A stretch of 64,000 nucleotides of DNA from Phaeoceros laevis (taxonomy: Eukaryota; Anthocerotophyta; Anthocerotopsida; Notothyladales). The notes under the pieces are model-generated. The model saw only the letters and a program-made list of their open reading frames with translations. It did no database searches and had not been told where the DNA came from. This document shows positions 33,791 through 46,759 of the stretch, piece by piece. The translations under genes and the position numbers were made by a program. Position 1 is the stretch's first letter; each line of letters opens with the position of its first letter. The stretch covers positions 364,737 to 428,736 of the forward strand of contig JBNGIQ010009429.1 of assembly GCA_049999765.1 (NCBI GenBank), written 5' to 3'.

Positions 33791-36700
33791 ATGTCCAGTG
33801 GCGGGCAGCAAGCCGGCTTCATGGAGTTGAATCCAGTGCAGATGGGCCAGAATTGGGGAATGCATCACACCGGCGAACCCCAATGCTCACTCTTTTCTGT
33901 AGAGCCTCAGAATGTGAGCCCGGGACAGGCCGGGCTCAACGGCCTCGACACCGGAGGGCGTAATGCGCACCATCCCGGCACAGTGCTGGCCGCGGAGGAC
34001 ATGATGAGCTCAGAAATGGAAGAGTGGTGCGGCCTGGCTCAGCAGCAGCAGCATCTACATCAGCAGCAGTATCAGCCGCAGCTCCAGCAGCAGCAACAGC
34101 AGCTCCATCAGCACCAGCACCATCAGCACCAGCACCAGCACCAGCACGACCAATTTCTGGATTCCAACATGAGCTATTCCTCGCCTGTGAGCTCCTTGCT
34201 GAGTCCTGGCGGGAGCAGCGTCGGAGCGAGAGCGGGCTCGGGGGGGATGAATAGCCGGCTGTTGAGCATGAGGCAGCAGATGAACGCGCCACCCCTCAAT
34301 GTGATAGTACCTCCGATGAGCGGATTTTCCAACACCAATCTCAACATCATGAGCCCGGGGCTGCTGTCCGGAGAAATGCTGAATGCTGCTGGAAGCTCTG
34401 CCGTGAATCGGATGATGACGGAGGGGTCCATCGTGAGGGAGCTCTTCTCGTCGCGCCAGGGCCAGGGCCACCAGCTCTCCACCACCCCGCCTCCTCCTCT
34501 GCCGCATACCTCCTCCTACCCCATGTTCAATTCCCCGGCCGCGGCGTCGGCGGCCATCGACAGGGTGCTGAGCAGGGCTAGCAGCTGGGTCACCCCCAGC
34601 AGCATGGGCATGGACAGCAGGGACCCTCTGCAGTCCGTGGTGCCCGGCGTTCGCCTGGCCACCTCCCACTGCCTGGCGCAGTTCTCCTCCGACCCCGGCT
34701 TCGCTGAGCGGGCCGCCCGCTTCTCCTCCTTCAGCAATGGCAGCAACAACAACTGCAGCCCCGGCAGCGAGGCGGCAGCCAGGCTGCAATCCCGCAGCAG
34801 CAGAGGCGGGGCTGCGGCCCCAATGAAGACCACGGCGGCATCTCCTGGTGTGGAAGGGTCCAAGCTGTGGAGAACCAGCAGCTGCCCGCCCCTGGGCAAC
34901 GATGCTCCTTCTGCAAGTGCAGGTGCTGCTGGTGGTGCTGACGATTTCAAGCATCCCGCCTCTAATTGCGATGCAGCCACTAACTCCTCCGGCTCCAATG
35001 CCCCCGCTTGCGTGGATGCGGACCAGAGGAGTCCTTCCGCTTCCACCGGGGTCACGGAGTCGCAGTACCAGCGGCAACAACAGCAGCAGGCAGCAGCAGC
35101 TGCTTCGGAAAAGAGAAAAAATGGGGGCGCGGCATCTCCTTTGGCCAGAAACGGCTCCGGAACTGGAGGCAAGCGGCTTGCCAGAACCTCCAGTTGTCCC
35201 TCGGCTGTGGCCAAGCTTGCTTTGGAAGCGGCAGCTGTGCCCAAGATCGAGCCTGGATTGGAGCAGCAGGGCAACGCCCCTGAAGATTCTTCCAGCTCTG
35301 AACAGGGCGATAGGGAAGAGGGCTCCAGTGACAGTCAGGGCAAGAAGAGGAAGACTGGAGGTCACGATGAGAATGCCACCTCCAAAATTCCCGAGACCTC
35401 TCCAGCTTCCACCACCAAGTCATCCAAGGTACTGAATGAAATCCTGTTCTTTACGCAGGCCACAGTGGAGCTAGCTAGCTAGCAAGTTTGGGCTCGTTCA
35501 TCTTCAGTGACGGACATGAATCAGTTTCAATTCGTTCTTTCGGGGCAAGCATGAGATTCATAGTTGTGGGAATTGTGCAGAGTGGGGACAACGAGGAATC
35601 CATGGTGGAGAATCCCAAGAGAAGTCGAGGTGGAGATAAAGACCCCAAGACTGATCGCAGCTGCAGTGACTCTGGGGATAGTACCAGTCCCCGATCTGTG
35701 AAGGAGCCCGCCAAGCCTCCAGAGGTCCCCAAGCCGGACTACATCCACGTCCGTGCCCGGCGTGGGCAAGCAACTGACAGCCACAGCTTGGCTGAGAGGG
35801 TGAGTGAGGATCTTAGGCCCTTAGAACCACAATCTTGATGGAACAAGACGAATTCTTCCATGGAGGGAGACCATGTATATTGGCAATGCCTAACTGTACA
35901 GTCCTGTGTGCATAAACTCTGCAGGTGAGACGTGAAAAGATCTCTGAACGCATGAAGTTCCTCCAGGATCTAGTTCCTGGCTGCAGCAAGGTATACATCT
36001 TTGGCCTGCAGCAGAGTTCCGTCATTGCTGCAACCACGAAAGGAGCAGCATCAGGCCCGTCTGTCTTGTACCTTGTTCATTCATTTAGTGTGCTATGACT
36101 GTATGTGCAGGTTACTGGCAAAGCTGTGATGCTGGATGAGATCATCAACTACGTGCAGTCCCTGCAGCGACAAGTTGAGGTATGCTCCTTCGAATTTTGG
36201 AGTTGTGTCCTGTCCCTTGTTGTGAACTCTCTATCTGGCATGAGTAATTAGTGCGTGTCTGATCAATTCATTTGGTCTGCCTGCAGTTCCTCTCAGTGAA
36301 GCTGGCGTCCGTAAATCCAAGAATGGACTTCAACATGGACCCTATTATGACCAAAGAGGTGCAATTTCTATCTCAACACCTACCACGAAACGAAAACATT
36401 GAGTCTGTTTGTAGTCGGTTTGTAGTCGGCTGGCATCTAAACAAGCCAGTCGCTGATTGTGATTGCAGATGTTGCACCACCAGTCCAGAGGGCTGCCACA
36501 CCAACAGCAGATGATCATGGGGCCCGACACCATGACGATGAGCTCCCCATTTGCGGGTCACCTCATCCATCACCAGCAACAGCAGCAGCAGCAGCAGCAG
36601 CTGCTGCTCCCCATGCAGATGGCGATAGGCAGCTGCGGAATGCAAATGCAGCAGATGACTGGCGCCTGCGGAATGCAGCAGCAGCAACAGATGGTGCCCC

Positions 36701-36924
36701 ATATGGGGGGACTGAGTGCATCCATGATGGAGGGACTGAGTGCTCCCATGTCCCCGTCATGCCTGGACGCCACCTCCTACGGCGACACGGTGTCCCATGT
36801 GAATGCTGCCCAGCAGCACTCGTATGCAGCAGCAAGCCTGGGCCAGCAGGGCCACCAGTGGAACGCAAACTGGTTGTGCTCTGAAGTAGATGGTGTCGAC
36901 CCTTTTGCTGTATGTGTGCCATGA
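33791..36924 (+). CDS. bHLH transcription factor, subfamily XII (CIB/BEE/BPE type)
   Basis: A nuclear DNA-binding regulator. The Arabidopsis subfamily acts in cell elongation, organ size and light or hormone responses. Six exons keep frame: 33791-35428, 35581-35799, 35925-35990, 36111-36179, 36287-36358, 36469-36924. Exon 1 encodes a long low-complexity region: a Gln/His tract near 34035-34155 and Ser/Gly/Ala-rich stretches. The basic region and helices span exons 2-5: [57 protein letters not shown]. The H-E-R pattern appears as H(S)LAERVRRE, so E-box/G-box binding is expected. The motif after the b[19 protein letters not shown], is typical of subfamily XII. A second Gln tract and Met-rich stretches lie in exon 6. 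ATG 33791 was chosen as the first in-frame ATG; a short overlapping uORF starts 8 bases upstream. Confidence 0.93.
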
Positions 36925-39900
36925 TGTACTTTATTAGTAAAAGCTGCTTGTTCACTGAGTGAAAATGCTTCTCCTCCTCTGTCACTATGTCGAGGGAGCG
37001 GGGGTGTGTCACTTGTACACTAGTTAGTAGCAGATTTATTTTGTTATGGCGGTGGTGCATATGCTGGGATGCATATGGGTGAGGGGTGGCTCTGTGAGCT
37101 CTTTCTTCTTCTTCTTCTTCTGGAGGTGCGGTTGTAGATGTTGTGGTCTAGAATGTTTTTCTAGACTACTTGTGAATACTAGACCCTGGGGTTGTTGGAT
37201 ACGATACGCAAAGTTTTGTGAGCTTGGCAAGTAGCATTCATCCATGGGATGTTGTTCCTGTCCGAGTGAGTGAGTGAGTGACTGAGCGAGTGAATGAATG
37301 AGTGCTGCCTTGTCCTGCACACCAAATGTGCTCGGAGATCTATACTGTTGTTACACTGTCGTTACAGACAGCACCATATTGAATCGAAAGTGCCTTTGGC
37401 TTGTTCCCACAAAACTTTGGTTTCTTCCTTTCGTCCATGTCTGTTTCACTGTGTCCGTTTCTCTTTTCTCCACGAAAGAAGCAGACTAATAATGAGGTGC
37501 ATGCAGGCGGGCCAAGGCAGCTAACAGTTTTTGGAGCTGGCATGACGCCATGATTCTCCTCATTCAATCAAGCATTTTGAAGAACAATGATCTGGGTCCA
37601 AATGAAAGAATCCCACATTATAGACTGTAGCTAGTCTAGCTAACGTCTGGATGAGCCGAGGAGATCTGCGGATTCCCGTTAGCCGGCAAACAGCGTAATG
37701 GCTAGGTGGGGTGCACACCGCACACATGCCTGTCTGTATATCTATGTAAGATTACACACTGGAAATTAGGGTGTGGGCCGGGGAAAGTAGTGAGGTCATC
37801 CGACATTCTTAGAAGGGCCCCGGGCCAAGGCACGGCACAGCACGGCCGCCGTTGAGGAACAGCAACAAGGTTGAGTGTGAAGCTAACTTTGCTAATAAAA
37901 CTATGTAGCTAGCGAGGGGGCCCTCTTTCCGACCAGCGAGCAAAGAGATCTTTGTAGACCCACAATCAAAGATTATGTAGAGAGTGGCCTCCCTCAGGAT
38001 CTACGCTAGCTACGCACTAGTCCCATGACCCAGCTAGCCGGCCCCTTCCAACAGAATGTTGACAAACCGGCCGGTAGCAGTTGCAAACTTACAAGCAGAG
38101 CATGGAGGCCCCATGGCCGGCTTCCTGCCTTGCTTCCTTGGCTTTTTGCTTTGCTTGCAAGCTTGCATATGCTGCTTCCTTGGCAACGCTCATTCTTATC
38201 ATTCTTTTTGTTATCGTTACTGTTACCGGAAAGAAGACGATGGATAGAAAAGTGAGTGTTGAAAGCAGCATCAGCCTGATTGGCACGTAACAGAAACGGG
38301 TCCACCAGCACATCCACGCTGTCCACCCCTTCCCTGTGCTGCTCGCAGGCATCATCGTCACTTTGGCGTCACGTACAGGCAGCAGCAGCAGGAGCAGGAG
38401 CATGCTCCGTCGAAGCGCACTAGCGAGCACCAGCTAAGCTACTTGCTCTCATCTCATGCTCCCCAATTGCAAGGAAGAGATAATAAGAGATGCCATCAAG
38501 CCTGGTCCACCACAGCTACTGGGGCTGCCTACTGGGCCCTTACTCTAACGTCATCCGGCCTAGGCAGGGCAGGGCAGGGCAGGCAGGCCATGACGGAAGA
38601 CGACGACCGAGAGCTGTCACACACGCATTTCATCGATCCCGGCCCCTCCAGGGCTACAGGTAACTGCTGGCTGGATGGCTGCTAGCTGCTGCTGCTATAG
38701 CTGCTGCTACAGCAGGCGATCGTACTTGAAGAGATTGAAGAAGCAGAAGAAGAGGCAGAAGCTGCTGCACAGGGACGGAGAGAGGCAGGCTGAGCCCTCT
38801 CCTCATCCTCTTCTCATCATTCGGGATTCTCTAAAGTGCCCCCACCCACGCAGTGCTAGTACACTAGCAGTGTCACATGACTCGATCAGGGCTTTGGCAT
38901 GGCATGGGTGCCGTAGGAATCGATTCATCTGGAGCTAATCAGGCCAGGTGCTCCATGATGGAGCCCTCCCTGATACATATCCGATCGCTTCAGGAGCCTC
39001 TTGCAATCAGGCTACAGTGGCTAGTGGGGCTCATTGAATTGCTTACAAAACTCAAAGGTTCTCTTCCCGATCTCGATTCATATGCATCAACTCGAAGTTG
39101 CAACATGTGTGCACGTACAATTTGCAAGCCTGCCATGGCCAGCAGCAGCAGCAAGCGCGTGCCTGCCAAATTCTAGTTGCCCCAGACCCCACCCATGGCT
39201 ACATGCAATTGGGCAATTGGGGTGTGGGAAGCCCAAGGGATTCCCTGTCCATATGTGCTCGCACAACACTACAAGCTTGACCACTGTTGCAATGAGGAGC
39301 AGCCGCAGCTGCTTGCACTCCCAGCAGTACCGTTCAGACTGCAGTAGCTACCAAGCTTAGCTATAGCCTTTCAAGAGCAGTGACGGTCTGATGAGGATCC
39401 GGAGGAGCATGCGCAACTGCTGCCTGCAGAGAGAGTCTGAGAGATATTTGCAATGGGCAAGCGGTGGAGGGTGTCCAGAGGGATGGAACAACTGTAGACG
39501 GCCCGGGAGGCAGGCATGGCACGCGCACCCTCTTCATGAATTCACCTCACCTCACCGACCGACCGGCTCCCCCCTTCTCTTTCATTTCGCAAGTCAGCGC
39601 GGCCATAAATTCTTCCCCTTCCAAGGAAGCTTTACTCTTTTCCTTCGCGGCAGGTTCAGCCTGCTGTTTCGTGTAAAACAAAACATTTATACGCTTGTAA
39701 CAGTCTGCACACTCTCATCTTGTAACAGCCAGCAACTGATGATCCTCATCCCTTGATACTCACTCAGGAAGATGCAGCAGCAGCAGCAGCAGCAGCACGC
39801 AGAAAGCACATGCATGCATCACGCGCGCAGGCGGGCGGGCAGGCAGGCAGGCAGGCAGCAAGACAACAAGAGGGAGCGGGGGTGGCCAGACCAGGCGACC

Positions 39901-42698
39901 AGGCGGACGGGACCAAGGACGGACAGACCGACAGACAGACTGACGTCGGTCCTCCTTCTCCCCGTCCGTCCGTCCCCGCTGCTGCCGGTCAACAGTGATG
40001 ATGAAGAGCGAGAGAGGCACGGGTGACTGCCGAGCCTGCCGAGCCCGGCCCCAGACCAGCCCAGCCCAGCCCAGCCGCTGACTCTTGCTCATATTACCGG
40101 TCAACCAGGCTCCGACAGGCCAACGGACGGGGCCGCCAGGGCGACGGCGGAGCGCCCGGCGCTACCCCCGCCAGAGTCACCGGCAACTGGCCCGGTTCGG
40201 TTCAGCCCCGGCCCCAGGGCCCCAGGTTAGTTGGCCAACTTCGCGATTCCCGACGGACGGTAGGGAAAGGGGCAGGAGGCAAGTCACGAAGCAAGGCAGG
40301 AAGGAAACGAGCCCACCGGATCCGTTCGATCGCCGGGAAGGGATCGTCGTTTTTTGCGTGCCTGTGTGTCCGCCTGGCTGCCTGCGTTCAGTCTAGTTGC
40401 GACGGGTGACGCCGCCCGCGTGATCCAGCACATGTCACATAGCCTTGCGCTTGCCTTCAAGCCAATTTAAGGGGGAAGGGAGGGTGTGGCCAGGAGGCGC
40501 GGCCGGGGCCGGCCTGGTCCGGTCCACGCTCACGAGGAATGTTGGTTGCTCTTGCCTCTTTGTGGTCGCCACGTCCCCCCGCTGCTCGTTTTCCAAGGCT
40601 AAATCCACCATACGATACCCATCCTTTCACACCCAAGACCCCAGCTAGCTGGACCAGTTGCTTGGTGCTTGGACGAGCTTTTGTCTCTCCCGACTCAACT
40701 TGGGGGATATACAGCATGTCATGTCCCATCATACTCTATCCCATAGATGTGGATCTAAGACTCTATGACTTGTGTGTTTGGCCGTTGGAGTAGGCACGCA
40801 ACTTGTTCAACTTGAAAGTGCAAATATTCTCCTCCGAGGATCATGAGACAAACAATGACACACCAGCATTTGGTGCAAGTTGGAAGGAAGGAAGGGAAGG
40901 AAGGAAGAAAGAAAGATAAATATTGTATAAACTTCATGGCAAAGAACTAGAAACACAAAAAGAGGACTTTTGTTCCAAGACAATGTGCACATGCACTCAG
41001 TGAATACTATAATTTACCTTCCCTGGACCATCTAGTTTCATCATTGCATTACAGTTTATGTGGAGCCTTTTTCTTCCATAAGGATATGAATAAATTCACC
41101 CTTACCTTTCTTTGCATAGCAACTCCACATTAGAAACTTTGGAAACCCATGTTTATGTTTTGGAACTGTTATATGATGCAACTAGGACCCTATAGCCTAA
41201 TGATGATCTAGCGGTTGTTGCTACACATTCCAGCATTGCATGTTTGGCCTCACCAAGAGGATACTAGTTAGCAAGGTTGAGACACACAAGGCAAACATAA
41301 CCAAGATTAAAAACCTGAACAGGGTGGATTCTTGTGAAAAAAGTGCTCATGTTTTCTCAAACATTGTTGCCTAATTGCAAATCCAACTGCTTTACAAACG
41401 ACTTACCCCAGTCTCTAACATTATGCCCTCCGCCCTCCGAACTGGTAGCCAAGTAGTGTTCCACCCAAATATGCTAATTTGGACACTGATTGCTCAATTT
41501 AAAAAGAAACACGTCCCACATTTACATTCAGACCTTCTATCAGATGAAGTCCCAAGAACAAACAAGGAATTCCATGTCCCACGAGGTATGGCATACCTCG
41601 ATTTCCGAAGTGCTACGTTGGCCCATCAGGCGTGTGTTCTCTCAGGATGTTCTCTAGATCAACTCCCATCAGCGGAGGACCATCTTGAGGGTGCCACATA
41701 AAATTAATAGCAGCCACACCTCTTGGTGCCGTTGATGCTGCTACGTTCGTGAGGCACTTTGGCCCCTTTTCCGCTTGGGCAAGCCTTCCAAAAGAGGATT
41801 AGGCAAACTTGCCTGGATCCGGACCACAACACAAGCCCACATGCATGTAGCACCGACGGCGCCATCACGGGCTGCCTCAACTCCTGTGAACTCCCCCACA
41901 ACTATCTCCACCTTAGGCCTACATGCATTTTCACAAGCCATTTTCACAAGATTAGAGAAGTATAGGCCTAACAAACTAACATAGTTTAACCACCATAGTT
42001 GACTAGATAGGTAGCTCGCTACCTGACAAGTCACAAAAATGGTGGCGTGCTCAATTCCCTTGTGGAGTTGGTATAGCTCACATTGAGTCGAGTACGCAAC
42101 CATTTTGTTGCCCGGTCGGCCTATTGCCCAGATCGGAAAGTTTTCATTCATTCATTCATAGCGTGGCTCTTTACTACTGCTGCTGCTTTTCCAAGTCGAC
42201 CAGTGGCCCCCCATCCTCTAACTTACTCTCCACCTTAGTGTAAAGTCACAAGTTCTACTGCCCAACACTCATCACACTTGTAAGCAATGTGCCCTATCTT
42301 TATGTTGGGAGGTAGATTTTTTTTTGGAGACTTTTGGCACTTTATTCTTATAAATCCAATAAATTTACAATTTCTAGTCTAGGATGATCTCTTTTCCTAT
42401 CTCAGATAAAAGATATCCTAGCACACTAGACCTAGTAGTAGTAGTAATGGGAGAATACACACCTAAAAGACTCCGCAAGGGAGTCAGGTGTGCTGCCTTT
42501 TGGTAGGGACTGTCAATGAGGGAGGCTCATTGATAGTAGGCACCCATGTTGGCGATGCGAGATGAATCAATGGAATAACATGTTATTAATTCTTGACCTA
42601 GCTAGTTGCTAGGATGTTACCCGAGTATAAACAAATTTTCCTTCTAGGGATTTCCTAGCATTGCACATCTTCACGAGCTTGGCTTCTTCATCCATTAG
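36925..42698. other. Long spacer, no convincing gene
   Basis: Includes the bHLH 3' UTR (to about 37.5 kb) and then many short frames without domain signal. Simple repeats: GAGT units at 37264-37302, CAG runs at 39770-39797, GGCAG runs at 39830-39856, and GGAA units at 40880-40915. GC content is high to about 40.7 kb, then drops. I saw no miRNA or tRNA that I could name. Confidence 0.5.
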
Positions 42699-43217
42699 AT
42701 GCACTTCAACTGCTTTAGGTTGGTCTTCAGGTTTTCAATCCTCCTGACCGTTCATAGGATGCTCACAGCGGTTAGTGAGTTGGAGCAGCACATCTACTTC
42801 CTTGGCATGTCGGATATCATTCACCATGTCCTTGGCCATCAGTACAGCGATGTCGTAGATTACCTCCCACTACAAGTCTCGCAATTCCAGCTCTTATATT
42901 GGGGGGCAGTAGCTCAGGTTCAACAAGCCGCTTGGAGGCAGCTACTATTATATCGTATCCATGGACTATTAGATTTTAACATGGACTCCTTATTTCGATT
43001 AGCGAGGGCTGATGAGGAATGTTATGATATAGTATATCTCGATCGTCTTTCTAAACATAGTTCCTACAATTTATTGCTAAGTAGCTCTTTCAGCATCCCG
43101 TTTCGAGAATTTCATATACTTGTAGACAACAGTGAACAACTGAAGTTAGAGGATCTAGCTTTTTCAGAAGTGAAGCCAACAGAAAAAGGATCAATCCCTC
43201 GAGCATCCTATCCTTGA
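42699..43217 (+). CDS. Hypothetical 172-residue open frame
   Basis: Not recognised. An intronless frame from ATG 42699 with ordinary, not low-complexity, composition: many Leu, Tyr, His and acidic residues, with segments such as ELEQHIYFLGMSDIIHHVLG and FRLARADEECYDIVYLDRLS. There is no membrane segment beyond a short hydrophobic N-terminus (FRFSILLTVH). It lies in AT-rich sequence surrounded by repeats, so a decayed mobile element or a chance frame is possible. Its length in AT-rich DNA argues mildly for real coding origin. Confidence 0.3.
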   Translation: MHFNCFRLVFRFSILLTVHRMLTAVSELEQHIYFLGMSDIIHHVLGHQYSDVVDYLPLQVSQFQLLYWGAVAQVQQAAWRQLLLYRIHGLLDFNMDSLFRLARADEECYDIVYLDRLSKHSSYNLLLSSSFSIPFREFHILVDNSEQLKLEDLAFSEVKPTEKGSIPRASYP

Positions 43218-43624
43218 TTTTTTTTTTCGTGCGAACTATCCTTGATTGCAAGTCTACGTTGGAGTTTGAGCAATTGTGAAGTGTCGAACAATCGTCATTT
43301 GTGTGTCTGAATGGTTGATGTTGACTAGTCAAAAAGATAGGTTGGGAAATGTGAGTCATTTTGCCTATTATATATCTTAAGTTTGTCAGAGAGAAGATTC
43401 AGAGAAAGATGGCATACCTTGTCACATTGGAAGATCTGCAGAGTGTTTGTCTTCATCTTTCTACGAGACCGTGTAAACCTCCTTTAACAAAATCACACAC
43501 ACGCCATGGTCTGGGAAAGAACCAAGCAACTCACGGCTATCGCATCTCTTTCCTCACATGTTGTGAACTTGTTGTTAGTCAAAACATAAATATACATCAT
43601 CTTCCCTCCTTTCGAACGGACAAT

Positions 43625-43860
43625 TTAGTGTATCCTTCATTCATTTTCCCTCGTTGCTTTCTTTCCTCACATGTTGTGTGCATCATACCATGAATAGACA
43701 ATATATTGTATACTTCATTCATTCATTCTCCATCATTCCTTTCTTTCCTCACATGTTGTGTGCATTATACCATGAACGGATAATATATTGTATACTTCAT
43801 TCATTCATTCTCCCTCATTCCTTTCTTTCCTCACATGTTGTATGCATTATACCATGTACC
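43625..43860 (+). repeat. 82-bp tandem repeat, 3 copies
   Basis: Units contain CTTTCCTCACATGTTGTGTGCAT followed by ATACCATGAA, with starts of that word at about 43661, 43743 and 43825. A diverged partial copy occurs at 43550. Confidence 0.88.
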
Positions 43861-44207
43861 CTTTAACCAGACCCTTAAAACCTAAGGTGGTCACAAGGGC
43901 ATATGTATGTCTAGTTATCTAACCATACTCTACAAGCCTTAGGTGATTAGGTACATTGGTTGAGATGTATCCCACTTTTTCCGGGCTTAGAAATGTGCTG
44001 AGAGGCCACATTATCCTGGACCAATAGTTTAATCCTATCATCATTGTGTGTGAAAGAAGTTTCACCATCCACACGTCACCTATACATTTTTCCTTTGCAC
44101 CAAACCACTCGGCCCCAACCTCAACCACCCTGCCATACCTTCCATGGGACCAAAAGAAAAAACCCTAGCTCTAGCCAAAAGTGAGCTAACTTCAAGGCTG
44201 AGTCTAA

Positions 44208-44310
44208 GGTGGCAAAGAGTTGGTGCATAATAACAGGCGATAAGGTAAAGTATGCAACGGTGGCAAAGAGTTGGTGCAGAACAGGCGATAAGGTAAAGTA
44301 TGCAACGGCA
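44208..44310 (+). repeat. 51-bp tandem duplication
   Basis: Two copies of a unit starting GGTGGCAAAGAGTTGGTGCA and ending GTATGCAAC, with a 3-base indel. Confidence 0.85.
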
Positions 44311-46759
44311 AGTGCATCTGCCCTGCAGACTAGACCTCCTTATATGTTGCGCACCTCGACTAGTTATCTCCAACAATAAAGTCGCTAGGAATATGTGCGA
44401 CACCAACCTGAGCCGTTGGCCAAATTGCCTTTTATCCACAACACACGAACAGCACCAGCCACCACCAGTCCTTACAACTGAAACGCACAGTACGTTGATA
44501 CTGGGGTCAGGCCGGCAGCCTATTACACCCAGTCAAGTTATCCCCTGCCGCGCATGCCCGAACAGGGCTATGGAGGTACAGTACACCAACTTTTTTACAG
44601 GAGCAAGGGGCGGGCCTAGTTCCCGGGCGGAGCCTGACAAGATATTTGCCATGGGATGGAAACAAAAAATGCCACAAACTGAGCAACTGCAGGCCAATGA
44701 GGGCTCGTGTGGCCATGGCATAGGCTGCTCCTGTACCCCAGTACAGCCTGCAATTATAGTCTACTGCACGCAAAACCAAAATCCTTTCCCCTTTACTTTT
44801 GCCTGCAAGTTTGAGCGCTCGTGCAATGCAGCGAACGAAAATGGCAACTAGCATTCCTTCTTGGGGGGTTCTAGTTTCCAGTTCTGCCCCCCTGCCCTGC
44901 CCCTACCCTGACTGTAAATGAGGATTGGTATCCTTTTGCTTGACGCTTGTGATGATATCCTCCTTCTGCCTCACGGAAGTCGGACAAATATCTACAGGGC
45001 GTACAGTCCAGTACCCTCAAGGTGGAGTGGAGGAAGCACCCTCACCAGCGCCAAACCCATCAGACAAGGCCTCTGGCATGGCAGAGGCGGGGGCGGAGGC
45101 AGCGGCCAAGCGGGCGGATGAGACAGCCTCACTCCCTCCCTCCCTCCCTCGCGGATAGATAAAAAGGAAGGAGAGGCCTATAGATGTCAGTGCAGCCTCC
45201 CTCCGCGCACCAGGACTGGATGGAAGTGGCTCTTGTAATGCTACAAATTTACGTACGTGGAAGCGACGTCGATGCGATATCGATGAAAGCAGGACAGGGC
45301 AGCGGGAGAAGTGGCTGGTGCCTGGCACGATGGAGGGGGAGGTAGCGGCCTGGGATGGGCCGGGCTGGCAGGCACAGCCAGACCTTGGATTTGTGCTCTC
45401 TGCACCTGCCCTGCCCGTGTCTTTGACCATTGACCCGTCAGAGGGCCAAAAGGGGGGGCAATACGCTAGCTCTGGGAGGGGCGTGAGCGTGACGTCGGTG
45501 GGAGGATGATGCATATGGTCCCAGACAGTGTGGTCGAGGATATTTGGGAGCCTCGGCGCTTGGAATGATGTTGGATGGCCCTCCCTTAGACTTACCCTAC
45601 TTAGGCCGGGCGAGGCGGGGTGACGTGGGCTGTGGCGGGCTGCCACTCGCTTACGGCCGGGACGGACGGAAACCAGGCTGCCTGCTGTCTGCCCCCCGCT
45701 CGACACGCCTTTCAAGGCAGCCAGCGGGTTAGTCCGCGCACCACACCACTCATGACTCACCGCTTTGCCCGCATGCGCCATGCATGCCAGCAGCAGGCAA
45801 TGGATTGGCCGCTTCCCAGCTCTCTCCTTAAAGGACCTTTGCGTCTTCCTTTAGCCTAGCCAGGCCCCTCCTCAAAGTGGAGCCCTCTTCTTTTTGCTTC
45901 AAGAGCACAGATTGAGCCGCGGATTCGTGTCAAGTCGATATGCTCTGCCTCTGTCGTCAAACTCTTTGACAGCCCGGTCTACCGCGCGGCAATCATTTGT
46001 TCGCCGTTGCGTTCACTCTACTCAAACCGGAACCGGAAACCAGAAACCAGAAACCAGCTCCAGCTCTGGACAGCTCCAGCTGTAGCTCCTCCTGCTCCTG
46101 CCCTGCAGCCTGCACCTCTGCCATTATTCTCTGACCGACAATGGCCCCCCTCCATCTACTCGAGTGGTGCAAGGGACCAGCCCAACTTTAGCTCCTCCAC
46201 TCATATGACTGCATAATACAGGGGCCGCACCTGTAGGAGCCCCTTCTTGTGCCGATAGATGCTAGTCAACATTTGCCTCACACTGCGTGGCAGTGGCAAA
46301 CTACAGTAGTAGCTTAGCTAGTGTGCCTTCACCCTCAGAAATTTTGTGCTCACAATGAAACTTCTTTAGACAATGAATTCATTGTTGCACATTACGTGTA
46401 CCGCACCCAGCTAGCTCTGCTCTGCTCTGGAGCCTAGGGCAAAATCACTCATTCCTCTACAGACCTGTGCATCCATCGATGTCGCGTTCGAAGCAGATTT
46501 GCTGCGCAATACACTACCCAACGCGTGGACATGTAACATGGACGGAAGGAGAAACGCTTGATTGTTTGGGAAATTTATCCTCGGGACAGTACACTCACTA
46601 GCCAGGAGTAGGTCAAACGAGAGAACGCCAGTGTGACGAACCTCCTAGCGCACACATGCAATACACCAGTAAGTAGACAGGGCACAATCTTGGGCCACCA
46701 CTGACAGCTAGCTAAAACAAGCCCCGAACCAGTCACCCACGTAGAGCCTCGAGCTGCAT
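44311..46759. other. GC-rich spacer, no convincing gene
   Basis: Contains a 254-residue minus frame (45781-45017) that is Pro/Ser/Arg-rich and looks like a chance product of high GC. There is a CCCT microsatellite at 45133-45151. Confidence 0.45.

Noticed and set aside
34055-35365. 436-residue minus-strand frame
   Set aside because: Exact antisense shadow of bHLH exon 1; open only because of CAG and GCN-rich codons on the plus strand.
44300-44851. 183-residue plus-strand frame
   Set aside because: Starts inside a tandem duplication, has no recognisable motif and its composition resembles the surrounding non-coding DNA.
45017-45781. 254-residue minus-strand open frame
   Set aside because: Lies in GC-rich DNA where stops are rare; low-complexity Pro/Ser/Arg composition, no domain, no splice signals or TATA box.
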